64,000 nt of DNA. Origin: Pterobdella sp. o SKG-2022 (taxonomy: Eukaryota > Annelida > Clitellata > Hirudinida > Piscicolidae). How positions within the stretch are numbered: position 1 is the first letter of the stretch; each line of letters starts with the position of its first letter. The notes beneath the pieces were generated by a model. That model ran no database searches, was not told where the DNA came from, and saw only the letters and a program-made list of their open reading frames with translations. The stretch is taken from contig OZ038326.1 of assembly GCA_964035795.1 (NCBI GenBank), positions 5,817,759-5,881,758 of the forward strand, written 5' to 3'. Positions 1-11,278 of the stretch are shown piece after piece. A program made the position numbers and the translations under genes.

Positions 1-3000
1 ACATCATTTTTGAAATTTTTCAATAAAGCTTAATAATCTAATAATAGTTTTCAAAATAACTTTAAAAAAAGTGATATTTTGATACTTTTGTTTCAACTAA
101 ATTTCTACTACTAATGAATTATAGCAAAGCTGAAATTGTCGAAAATTTAAGTTGAATGCAAAAAATTATCAAAATATTGCTTTCTTTTGTGAAGTTATTT
201 TTTAAAAAAATGAACAAACATTGACGCATGATGTCTCTAAACAATAATGTGATATATTTCATTTTTAAATTAAAATTTTCACATCACTTTTGAAATATTG
301 TAGTAAAATTTAAAAATGTAGGACAGTTTAAAATGCTCCGTTGGACCGTATGATTTGCCTTTAAATAAAAACGCCCGATATTAAATCAAAGGATGAAAAA
401 CTCAAAGACGATTTTGAATTTATTATTAAAATGTTTTCAATAGTTTTTGATTTTTGTGTTGTATCTCTACAAGGATTCGTGCTTAAATGAAATATTTCTA
501 CATGAGTAAGACGCACGATGGCAACAGATATCCAAGCAGATTTCGGTTTAATATACTTAGTTCAAAACATATCTTCCAAAACTTATAATTTCATCGTTTT
601 TTTAAAAAAGTTATAAGGTTTAAAAAAGATTTGTTTTCAATGAAATATATTAAACCAGGTGTTATTATGACATTCATAATTCCTCGAAGCCCATTATGGG
701 AGATACAATCCCATATTATTGTTTTTATTCAGTTTTATAAACAAAATTCTCTATTTCACTTATAACACTTAAAAATGTATCGAATAAAACTGAAATTTTG
801 AATTTTTCAATCAGTTTAAATCATTTTTAAAGATAGCCTCTTGAAAAACCATTTTTAACGCAGAAGTTGACCTCAATTAATTGAAGTACATGTTAAACTG
901 CCTTCAGATACTTCTAATCTCATCACAAAAACTATAATTTTAGCCAGAAAAATATCTCATCACACACTGTTAGTTTTCATATTTTTGTTATGCTCAGCAA
1001 AACTTTCGGTTTAAAAACAGATTATCTGAAAAGAGCTTCATTTTAAAAGTCAATAAAGAAGTCTTTTAAAATTAATTTTGATAATGGTTTTTGAAATAAT
1101 TTTGATAATGATTGAAAAATTATTTCAAAAATTATTCAAGGAATTACTTTCAAAATTATTTCAAAAAATAAAGAATTTTAAACTCTTCAGATGTCAAACT
1201 TTTCTTTAGCTGCTTTTAATTTTGTGATAAATTTGTTTTGTGATTAAAGTATTTCGTTTAAAATTACATTAAAAAGTTCTCTTTGAATTACATTGCATTC
1301 AATACTATTTATAAATATTGTTATGATTTCATATTCCTCAAATAAAACACTTATTTTGGCCGCTTCAATAAACACAATATGACCATAAATAAAAAAAGAT
1401 AAACAAGAATGCAAAAAAAGTTAATAAATAATGCAATTTTAATATTTAATTAATTTTTAAAATAATTTACATAATTATTAGTTTTTGAATAATTCAGTTA
1501 ATTATTACTTTTTAAATAATTCATTCAACTATAAGTTATCAAATAAAAAAATATATATAAAATAATTCAATTAATTATTAGTTTTTGAATAATTTATTAA
1601 ATTATTGAATAAATAAAACAAAAAATTTAATAATTTCGATTTTTAAATTGTTTAAACTCAACTTTTTTTCTTATTGTTTTTTCATGAATGTTTTTAAAAA
1701 TCGGTTTTTAAAACTATGAAACAAAACAATGGTTTCATGTAATAATCAAAAATTCTCAAAAATCTACTACAGTAATTACGTTTTTTCTATTTGTATTCAC
1801 ACTAATTCATTTTTAAATGGTTCTTTCATTTTTGAAGTTTTTTTTTCGTAATTTCACTTGAATTATAACTTTAATTATTGAGAATAAACTTTAGTTAATA
1901 CAAGAGTTTCAAGTGCAGAATTATATTTTTTGAAATTTACACACAGCTCTGTGAATAATTAGCCTGCGAAAGTTAAATCCTAAAAATACTACAATGTTAA
2001 AGTTTTTACTGAGTCGAAGCTTTTTGATTTACCCCTATATCATCATTAGGTAACTAATTTTTTTTTTAGTTACCTGATGATAATAAAAAAAGCATATCAA
2101 AAACTTTATCTCAATAAAAAATTCCAAGTTTTGTGGTGTTTTTATTTTTCACAAATTTAAATAACGATAAAACATTATAACTGAAAGGTATAAGCAAAAA
2201 TAAAACTTTGTTTCAAGCTGCAACTCATGCAAAATTAAAAAATTATCATTTGCTTTTGATACTTGTGTTAATATTCATAAGGTGTTTGAAAGGTTCAAAT
2301 ATAGTTTTGTTTCAGTGTTGATAAACTATTTCTGGTGTATGATTAGTAGACATTCTGATATAATAACAGCTTATAATTAATTAATTTTACTATTTCTTAT
2401 CTATTTTTTATTTAATTTATAGAGTTTTATTTATTATTGTTTATTACAAGCTTTGGGGATTCAAACACAAAACCCATGTATTGATTTTAATAAAGAATCT
2501 GATGCATCAACCAGTACTCGCTTACAACTCTCGCTCCCATCTCATATAACTTTTCTTATCAATTCAAATTTTAAGCACTGAATACATGAAGAAGTGAAAA
2601 AATCAAAATTTATTTATTAATCTAAATCACGGGACACTTCTAAGTCTAACTTACATTATCAAGTGTACATAAAACGAATGGCTATAATCTGAGCTAATAT
2701 TTTTCATAGTAATTTTTTTTGTGAATCTTGTTTTCTGAATAGAATTGAGGCAATAACTTATGGCAAGATTCGACTTTACAGCTACCATTCATAATATGGA
2801 GTTGATACTCCTGTTTTAAAATGAAATTTTCGAAAGACGACTTTTTTTGAATTAATAATTTTCAAAACTAATTTTTTATTTATTTTTTTTATTATTTTAT
2901 TATTTTTTTTTTATTTTTTTCTTTTCTCAAAGTTTTCAAAAAGGTTGTGTAAATGCAACTTACGAAACTCCGTACATGGGAATGAACAAGCTCTGTTATG

Positions 3001-3254
3001 AAAAACATGTGAATTTTGATTAAGAAGTTGTAGCAAGCATTAAAATTAAGCAACCACTTTCAACTTTGGAAATTCTTTGCTGTGTGGAAAACAACAGCAA
3101 TCAAAGCTTAAAAACACAAGTCAATTAAACACCCAAAATTAAACAACGCCCACAATGCGACACAACTACACGCCCACATTGAGAAAAAAAAACATAATTA
3201 TAGTTTTGTAATGTATTTTATTGTTTACACTTATAGTTTACAAACACCACTCAG
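1..3254 (+). other. Presumed neuroligin intron or upstream DNA
   Basis: No gene-like exon is visible in this AT-rich stretch. It should be the intron before the last neuroligin-like exon, because that exon starts in the middle of the conserved esterase-like region and the earlier exons must lie left of the window. The only structure seen is a short hairpin near 2040-2090, with two arms of about 19 bases around a T-rich loop. Confidence 0.5.
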
Positions 3255-5161
3255 GTAATTCCGCAAGCACACGTCACCACTTCCGAAGTCGAACGTTGTC
3301 TTTATGGTTGGATCTTCTGCCCAAAATACACCAACCTCAGCTCCCTTTCAACTTTCAGTCCAATAAACTTAATTCTTTCTCACAACTTCAAGCCAGCAAC
3401 TACAAAAATGTTTTCAATTTTGAGGTCATCACAAAATCTTCTGAAGTCCCAGAGATCAGAGAGCCGGGGTTGAAGGTCATTGGAGAAATGTTGAGTGACG
3501 AAGAAGTGTTTGTGAAAAAGATGGTTCACTGTTGTGTGTTGTATGAGAGTCTGAAAAAGAGATGTCAGAATGTTTTTGAAGACAGCAGCAATCAAAGTAA
3601 ACACTCTCTTGCAAGAAATGCTACGAAAAACGGCACCGTGAAAGTTATTAATAATTGGAAACTAAATTTATTTTTTTTCAACTTTATGCACATTTCATTC
3701 CAACCTACGTGCCCATTCACACTGCATGAATTGGAGTCTTGCGAGTCTTCTCTGCATTACAGTGTTTTCAAAAACCTGTCGATACTGTTTACAGACCACA
3801 CATTCCAGGCGGTACAACCCCCTGACAACTCCTACCACCACGATCCATCAACAAACAAATATTCCAAACTCTCTATCAAAAATCAACTGCAGCTTGACAA
3901 CTGGATCGATTCAATTACAACTTCACAAAAAACTCTTCTCAACGCCACTTTCAAGGATAAGTATGAGAAAAGCTCAGTATTCTCCACCACAATCCTCATC
4001 GGCCTGATTTTTCTCATCATGAATATCACAGTCTTTGCTGCAACGTTTGCTCAGTGGTATTTCGTAAGAAAAAAATTAAGAAATAGAGACACGGAGAGCT
4101 TAAAAGTGAACAAAAAGTTGTTTTGGAGCGGTCAAGAGATGAGTGACTATGTGGCGGGCAACAACCCCTTAGTACTTTCTGCTTCAAATTACCACATTAC
4201 TTCTAATAAAAAGTTACACCAAAAGAACTCGAAGGATAATGAAAGATGCAACAACGATGAAGCCTATCAATTTGAAGCTAATAAAAGTGCACGTCTCGAA
4301 CTATGCAACTATGAGGACAACACAAACAAGCGTGACATCAGTAAGAATAATTACGGTAATAACGAGGACATTACATTCTTGAATAAAAGCCTGAGTAAAG
4401 GCAACAATGATAATAATAATTCTAATAAAAATATATCGTGTATGTCAAAAGGCAGCTTTGCAAGCAAAACATTTACAAACGAAAATATATCGAGACACGA
4501 GTCCCATCGGCAGTTTTATACACCAACCCTCGACAACATAAACTTTATTGGTATGAATGATGATCGAATAAAAAATGAAAAAATGCTACATGACTCAAAA
4601 GATTATTCTAGCGGTATGATTAAAGAGTATAAGTTTGATACGCAGTTAATTGAAAAGAATAAAAGTTCCATGTTCCCTAATCCCACAATTCATAACAATA
4701 ATTACCACATCGCTCCTAACATTGAAACTAAAGCCAGTCAAGCAAAAGGCATTAACGACAAATACGCCGGTATTAGAATGACTTATGGTAATGGAATAAA
4801 CACCGCACTGCCCTCCTCATCACTTGAACCTATTCTTCTTGACCAGCAACTACCCATTTTAAATTCATGCTTTTTACCTCCACAACAAAACACACACCAA
4901 CAATTCAATCTACAACAAAGCACCAACACACCTTCCATACCAAACACCCACCCCCTCCGCTCATCCACCTCTTCAAACCACATAGACGACGTTGCCACAA
5001 AAGTAAAATTCGAAGATAATTCACAATCTAAACAAAATCAATTGGTTTGGGAGTCAACAATTTTCAGTAAATTGCATGAAAAGTCACTTTCGCAGGCGCA
5101 AAATAACGAGCGAGCAGGCGTGGGGTCGAATTCCCACGTTAATACTTCCACAGTGGTCTGA
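3255..5161 (+). CDS. NLGN: Neuroligin-like receptor, C-terminal exon (partial)
   Basis: Neuroligins are postsynaptic adhesion receptors with an esterase-like ectodomain, one membrane helix and a PDZ-binding tail. The exon follows acceptor ..CACTCAG at 3254. It opens with HHFRSRTLSLWLDLLPKIH, which matches the end of the esterase-like domain (family pattern RDxYRAxKVAFWLELVPHLH). A linker of about 220 residues follows. The membrane helix (about 3985-4060) has the neuroligin cadence STTILIGLIFLIMNITVFAA and is followed by basic FVRKKLRNR. The cytoplasmic tail is about 360 residues, rich in Asn, Ser and Lys. The last four residues, STVV, form a class I PDZ ligand, as TTRV does in vertebrate neuroligins. 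The linker is longer than usual and could hide an unrecognised intron: there is a GTAAAC at 3598 followed by a T-rich tract. The 5' exons are outside the window. Another membrane-anchored cholinesterase-like adhesion protein is the alternative. Confidence 0.68.
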
Positions 5162-5457
5162 AATGCCGACGATTCGTTCAAATTCATTTTTTATTTATCA
5201 TTTTTTTACACAATTCTTTTTTTTCTGTAGTAGCGATTTTAATTCAAAAATCTTCATTAGTTGAAAGATCAAATTGATATCTGTACAGCTGAATTTTGGC
5301 AACTAAGTCGATTAATTTCTATAAGGAAATTTTTATTTCGTTTGAGAAATGGAACATTGCCAGCCGAGGACGTAAAAATTAAGTTACATGTAAGAAAAAT
5401 GTTCTACAGTGAAAACTTTTTCAAATCTATTTTTAATTTGAAACTTTTTCCAAATTG

Positions 5458-5482
5458 AATAAACCATATCACGTCTTTTATT
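5458..5482. other. Overlapping convergent polyadenylation signals
   Basis: AATAAA at 5458-5463 lies on the + strand about 300 bases after the neuroligin stop. TTTATT at 5477-5482 is AATAAA on the - strand, about 45 bases after the glycosyltransferase stop. The two convergent genes therefore appear to end within a few tens of bases of each other. Confidence 0.45.
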
Positions 5483-5526
5483 ATTTAAAATAAAAACTAG
5501 AAGCAAGAAAAAGGGACAAAAAACAT

Positions 5527-7275
5527 TCAAAAACACGATGAAGACAGATAATCATTCCAAATTTTCATCATACCTTTTTCGTCCACATAATGACAACTAA
5601 TTTGCCTGGAACATGCATTAAAGGAAATTCCTCTTTGAATTTCAAACAGTCTGCTATGATGAAGATAAGTGTGCGATTTTTGTGCCATAATCCCAGTAAT
5701 AAAAACGTCTTCAATTATGAAGGCAAAATACTGAGACACAATGGAAACGATGCTTCTTACAGCTTCCTGCGATAAAACATATGCCGACCCCGAAAGGTAG
5801 GCTGGCATGAGGCGATTGTCGTTCAATTCATCAACACCACCAACCTCTCTCATGTAATCTTTCATACAAAAAACACAACTTTTTACGCACTTTTTCATGT
5901 TATAACCTATTGTATAATTATTATTATTTCCATTGTCATTATTTATTATATTTGTGATATTATTTATATTATTATATTTGTTTTTCACTTTTTTCCATAC
6001 ATGAAATTTTTGATACCATTCCACCATCTCATTTCCACAAGGAATATTATCAATCTTAACTCCCTTTATCAAACTGCCCACTGCGAAGTTTTTCATTGTT
6101 CGGTAGATGGCAAGAAGTTGAGATAGAGATTTCAAGTTGATAAATGAATCATCATCACATTTCAATAGGAATTTAAACTGGCCTCCCATCTAGTGAATAG
6201 TAATTTTTTAAAATGAATTTGTATATTACTCATAAACTAATATATAAAACTTAATAAGTGAAATAGTACATCAAAAACTTTGAAACTTATTTTTGAAAAT
6301 AACTAAAATAAATTATTGAAAAAAATGATTTCTCAATCAGCACCAGACCCTCACAACTTCAACCTCTTGCATTGTCTCATGAGCCCATCTCATCCCACCA
6401 ATGGTTTTCAATGTGAGGTTGTGGTAGGAGTCTATGAGCTCCAAAAAAAGCAAATCCTGATTCTCTTCATTTTCTTGTCGTAACCTTTCCTTCACTGCTT
6501 CACTCAGCCCTGTTGTTCCTAGATGATAGTGTGCGTCTACTTGTGAAATATTTCACATGGTGCAGCGTTGAGAGTTTAAATGATATAGTTTGTTCCAAGA
6601 ATATTTTTAAGCCATACTTTTTAGTGTGCTATATGAGTTATATATAGTGGTTAATAAAGCTGGATAAAATTATCAACATAAAACTGTTTTTGGTAAACTT
6701 AGTTTTGTTGTGTCAAGCTTTAATATTAAATATAAGAATTTTAAATTCTCACTGCTCCATTTATTTTATTGAATATTTTAGTGTTTAGATTTTATTATGA
6801 TAATAATTCATTAGTATAAATTAAATAATCAAAACATGAAATTCAAAGCACCAATGATGAATCTGAAAAACTTGCATTCCTGGTTGCCATTGACAATCCG
6901 TAATTGTGAACGCCATGTTTTCCTAATGACTCTCCTCTTCGAAAAGTTATCAGGCACCGATAGTGCTATGACGAATAATGATAAAAAATTTTTTTTGTTT
7001 ATTTTTGTATAATTATTTTTTATTGTTTTTATTTTTGTATTATTTTTATTTTTTTTAGTTTTTATTTGAGTTTCATTGTTATTTTTGTTACTTTTCAGAG
7101 AACTTTTATCTTTGGGTGAGATGTCTTCATTTCTCGTGTTAAAACCAGTTAAATAAAGGTTAGAACTAAACTCTGGTTTTCTCAACAAAAACTTTGAACA
7201 TTTTTTAACCAAGAACAAAACCAAAACGAGAGAGATGAAACAGTATAAACACTTCTTGACCGCCATACAAGCCAC
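5527..7275 (-). CDS. Beta-1,3-galactosyltransferase family (GT31)
   Basis: A type II Golgi enzyme that would transfer Gal (or GalNAc) in beta-1,3 linkage. The exons are 7275-6852, 6536-6355 and 6189-5527, joined in phases 1 and 0 to give 422 residues. The N-terminus has a short cytoplasmic part and a hydrophobic anchor (CLYCFISLVLVLFLV), then a low-complexity Lys/Asn stem. The GT31 motifs are in order: SKRRVIRKTW near residue 120, IDSYHNLTLKT in exon 2, the metal-binding CDDDS at about 213-217, YLSGSAYVLS, and IEDVFITG near 366. The spacing and the DSYHNLTLKT motif fit the B3GALT1/2/5 and B3GALNT2 group, but the exact paralogue and acceptor sugar cannot be set. An Asn-rich insertion of about 35 residues (near 5895-6000) lies between the DDD and ED motifs. 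It is convergent with the neuroligin-like gene. Confidence 0.86.
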
Positions 7276-8000
7276 ATTATAAACTTATCTTGTTTGGCTA
7301 AGTTATTAACAAAATAAACTTTTATTTTCTATGTAATTACCATAGTAAATTTCAATTGACCCAGGTTCCTCAAACAATTAACTGTTCAGAAGACAAATCT
7401 AAAGTTCATTTAAGTTTTGTTTCTCTCTTTTAAAACCACTTTCTTCCTTTAAACTCTCATTAATATTCTTCATGATGCTCTAGCCCGTTAAACTCGGCTG
7501 TGAGTCATGAGTTTGTAAGCTATGCTTGTCATTATCGCTAGTATAGTGTTCCTAATATTATTATCACTATTTTTAAGTGTGTTATTAATTACATTAATAA
7601 TATTAGCACCATGCGTTGCTAATTTTTTTGATATCATGGTTTTTGATTTTCAGTTTACTGTAATTTTTAATATCATTTCATAAGGAATTGATTAATTTTT
7701 TTATTGGTTGAAAGACATTGAAAATCTTTTGTAAACCGAGCAAAAATTCAAAATTCTTAGTGATATTAATAGTAATAATAAATTTTAATACTAGTCTTTT
7801 AACATTACATAAGTGTAACAGAAAACTCATTTAGTACTAAAAACACCCTTAGTACAAATATAGAAAATGAAAAATCTATATATGAACGACATATCAAACA
7901 AAAAATAGCACTCAAACTTATATTTGAAAATGCAGAGTCAAAAGATAATAGATGAAGAATTTTAATCGAAATGTTTGAAAACAGTCGCTGAGTGACAGAG
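7276..8000. other. Intergenic DNA between two minus-strand genes
   Basis: This is AT-rich sequence upstream of the galactosyltransferase and downstream of the tektin stop. No exon, RNA gene or recognisable repeat is seen. It must hold the galactosyltransferase promoter and the tektin 3' UTR. Confidence 0.4.
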
Positions 8001-10856
8001 TTAAAAGATGAAGTACTTGATGTTACGCCGCATTGGCAAGCACTCATATTCATCTATAAGAAGGGCTTCTGTACAAATGACTAAGTCTGCTTCAATTTCC
8101 GTCTGTTGACCAATAATATTACTTTATTATTTTTCCTAGTATGAAAATGTAAGAATGATAAGCTATTTTTGGTATGTTAGCTCTTAACGCTCGAAACGTA
8201 AAAAATAAAGAATACACATGAAACAAAAATAATAATATAGACAAGTTGATGCCACAAAGCCACTCACCTTCCTCCGAAGAAGTCCTTTGAGAGAGCACTG
8301 GACACAAGCCAGATTGTCCTTCAGCTTCTCAACGTTATCTTTGGACTTTTTGTGTTCAATGAGGATAAACTTGTCTGTGTCTTTGATACAATTGTCTCCA
8401 TTACTACCTCTGTAGGTATGTTCGTTTTAATTGTTGTCTTGTTGTGTGTTGTTGTTTGAGATAATTGTTTTCCTACTGTTGAATTGTACTACTTGTATCA
8501 AAAAACCAGTTAAACAACATTAGTAATGATAAACAAAAGAATTATTGATGCGGCTGAAAATACTCAACAGCAAAAAACTTTCATGTGAAATTGCTTAATC
8601 CCTCATAAAACTCTGTAAGCTTCACTTGAATTTTGCTTCTTCTAGGGCGATTCTCTTATTGAACGACCATATCTGATCCATTAGAGACTTTGAAGTACTT
8701 TCCATCTCTTTCAGCTGTTTGATTATGTGCTGAAGATGGTCTTCCATTTTTATCTGAGGGTGTGGTTGGTAGGAATGTTTGAAATAATTGATGGTAGTGA
8801 ATATTAGTTATCAGCTTATTTTTTTAATTTTTCCATTTATCCATTCGTCCTTGTATTCCTTTTTTTCATACAACGATCTGTCTATTTGTATAACTATACA
8901 TACATATCTATCCATTTCTACATACCTGTTTTTCTACACATTCATCCACCCATTCATTCATCCATCCACCCATCCTCCTACAAGCCTTGTGGTCTCTCAA
9001 CTCAGCAATCCTCTCTTTGAAGGCATCATCAGTAGAGTTCTTGATATTTTGGAGGTCTTCTTTGGTCTCTTGTAATCCATTTCCTCCGATCACCTGCAAG
9101 TTGGTGGCATTCTGTCGTTGCTTCTCTGCTTCTTCTATTGTTTTGCGGGTCTAAAAAAGTTGTTTTGAAAAAACTCAGTAAGTTAATTTTTTTTTGGCAT
9201 TTATAATTTATAAAACTTTGAAGAAAATTATTTCGAAAATTTTTAAACGATAAAATACAGAACTTTTCATAAAAAACTGCCACTATGAGACTAATGAAAC
9301 AAACATAAACGCACCAATGAGACCCACTGGTCCACTTTAATCATTCCTGATGTGTTGACCTTTTCACAACAATTTCTGTCACTACTTTTCTTGCATTGAG
9401 GGTCGTAGGTGTGGTTGTCAATAGCGATCTTCTTCTTGAGTAGTTCGTCAGTCTCCATGTCAAGATCAAAGTTACTAATAGACCCCAAGATGTCCTTCTC
9501 TATTTCGTGTTTCAGTTTTCTTAAAAGACGCAGCTGTTGGTTTATATATATATTTTTTTATTTTAGCTGTTTTAGTGGTGAACTGAGATGATATTCAATG
9601 GTTCAAAGTAAACTGATACATTTTAACAGAATTATATCCAGTGTTGACACTAGATAATGTAAGATACTCTTACGAAAAGCTTCGTGTATTAAGTTTTTCA
9701 ATAAACCTTAGTGTTTGTTTCTAATATACGGGTTAGTATTATTACAAGATTTGAGATTAATAAATTATAATAAGAAATTTTGTTGACCTGATTGTTGACT
9801 TCCTTCTTGGTCTTGCAGTGTAGGGTCATGACCTCTTGTATCACCTCTTTCTCCTTGCATAAGTGTTTTTCAGGAGGGTCATACACCTTTTGAAGGAAGT
9901 TTTGAGTAAGTTAATTTTCATTGAGATTAGTTAACTGAATAGAGCCAATATAATTTGAGATTATATTAGATTGAGTTTATTAAAATTTTTCAGCTTTTTT
10001 TTCTATAATTTTAAGTACATTCAATGAAACTTAAATCTGAAATTTGTTAAAAACATTATTGATTCAGGCATATATTAAGCTCATTATTATAACTTATTAT
10101 ATGTTGTCAGTCGGTATATCTCCCCCTTAGACTAATTGTCTAAAGATACCGGTTTCGATCCCACGCAGGCCGACAACAGCCTGTTTTCGCTACATTAAAT
10201 TTTTAGCAAGCACTTTGATCTAAAAGCAAAAGCGCTTTATAATTACCACTTGAATTACATTAAAAAAACTCAATTTATAAAAGAAATCAGAATCGACTTA
10301 CTTACTGATTACGATATACATTCACTAATTCATAAACAAGCGTGCTCCATCAAAGCTTCATATATACACCCACTCTTTCTCGGATTTAAAGGCAGACTCA
10401 CCAAGAAGATGCCAATCCTTCTCTTGCGAGCTTCAAAGCACTTCTCGACGATGTGACTGTTTTCTCTGATAGTGTCTAAAGCTTTATCGAGTCTCCGATC
10501 AATTGACAGAAGCTCAGAGATACATAAACGAATTTGCTCTAACTTCATCTCTATTTCCGCCTGTTATAGATTATAACCAAGGCATTAACCATATTTGAGA
10601 AAAAGATTGAAAAAATGGAAAACTATTCAACCTTCCAATATCTGAAATCCTCCTTTCTCTTTTGCATAGCAAAGTTGGTCATCTTGTCCATTTCATTGGA
10701 CGATTGTTTCATCTCATCGACATATCGGTTTGTCTCTTTAGTCAGTCTTTCTGCCGCAGCTCGATCCAGTTCCGCAGCCAGCAAAACATTCATCTGGTTG
10801 GATTTCCATTCTGCATATGTGTGCAAGTCTGATCGATCCGAACATTTTGACGACAT
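8001..10856 (-). CDS. TEKT1: Tektin (tektin-1-like)
   Basis: Tektins are coiled-coil filament proteins inside the doublet microtubules of cilia and flagella. The exons are 10856-10632, 10560-10402, 9886-9788, 9533-9315, 9150-8926, 8753-8626, 8409-8268 and 8102-8001, all in compatible phase, giving 432 residues (tektins are usually about 420-440). Tektin marks are FRYWKAEIEMKLEQI, EKCFEARKRRIGI (tektin-1 ETCLxYREKRIGI), KEKEVIQEVM, KVDQW, KMEDHLQHI and the C-terminal LLIDEYECLPMRRNIKYF. The hallmark nonapeptide RPNVELCRD is replaced by a diverged KGSNGDNCIKD stretch in exon 7. The end of exon 5 adds a 20-residue segment (CRRMGGWMNEWVDECVEK region) encoded by a GGAT/GAAT simple repeat. Splicing at an earlier GC donor would remove it. 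The start codon is the first ATG of the exon, 423 bases from the divergent MBLAC1 start. Confidence 0.9.
9640..9713 (-). repeat. Fragment related to the foldback element
   Basis: On the - strand this reads TTAATACACGAAGCTTTTCG and then TAAGAGTATCTTACATTATC. The core AAGCTTTTCG with a nearby run resembling TTTATTAAGATACGAAGC is shared with the foldback elements near 22.7 kb and 63.3 kb. It lies in tektin intron 3. The copy is short and diverged. Confidence 0.3.
10110..10262 (+). repeat. tRNA-derived SINE, copy 1 (D-arm lost)
   Basis: A SINE in tektin intron 2, in antisense to the gene. It keeps the anticodon-arm sequence TTAGACTAATTGTCTAA, the B-box GGTTTCGATCCC and the acceptor end GGCCGAC. 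The body follows, with TTTTCGCTACATTAAATTT and AGCAAGCACTTT, and the tail ends in TTACATT. The D-arm with its A-box is deleted, so this copy should not be transcribed from its own promoter. Confidence 0.8.
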
Positions 10857-11278
10857 TTTGAACTGATTTAATCGTGTTTATTACTCGGAAATTAATAATT
10901 TGTTTGCTTTTATGATTTTTTTATAGATTTGTTAGATTTGGTTTTGCAATGTGGTTCGGAAGATTATTTTAATGTCTTAACTGATCATATACTGTTTGTT
11001 GACGTTACAGAGTTTTCAAAATAATACGTAACTAAATTTTTATTTTGAAAAAAATTTTCTTTCAGTATAATACAAATTTTTTTTTCCATGCAATGTTTTA
11101 TTGAACTTTTGAGGATGAAAATTAATTTTTTACCTAACTTCACTTTTACCTACATTTAAACTTTCAAATTAACGAGTTTTTATAAACAACATACGTGAAA
11201 AAACTTTGAAAAACAAAATATATAAAATTTTTTTAAACATTTTATACATATGAACATTCACTAAATGATTTTAAAAGC
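10857..11278. promoter_or_regulatory. Shared divergent promoter region
   Basis: 422 bases separate the start codons of the tektin (- strand) and the MBLAC1-like gene (+ strand), so both promoters and both 5' UTRs must fit here. I see no clear TATA box at a sensible place and no convincing RFX X-box, which would be expected for a ciliary gene. The inference rests only on head-to-head layout. Confidence 0.4.

Noticed and set aside
5261..5458. Plus-strand open frame after the neuroligin stop
   Set aside because: Lacks an ATG start, lies in the 3' UTR before the polyadenylation signal, and has no recognisable motif.
7805..8053. Minus-strand ORF of 82 residues
   Set aside because: Overlaps the last tektin exon in another frame and has no family match.
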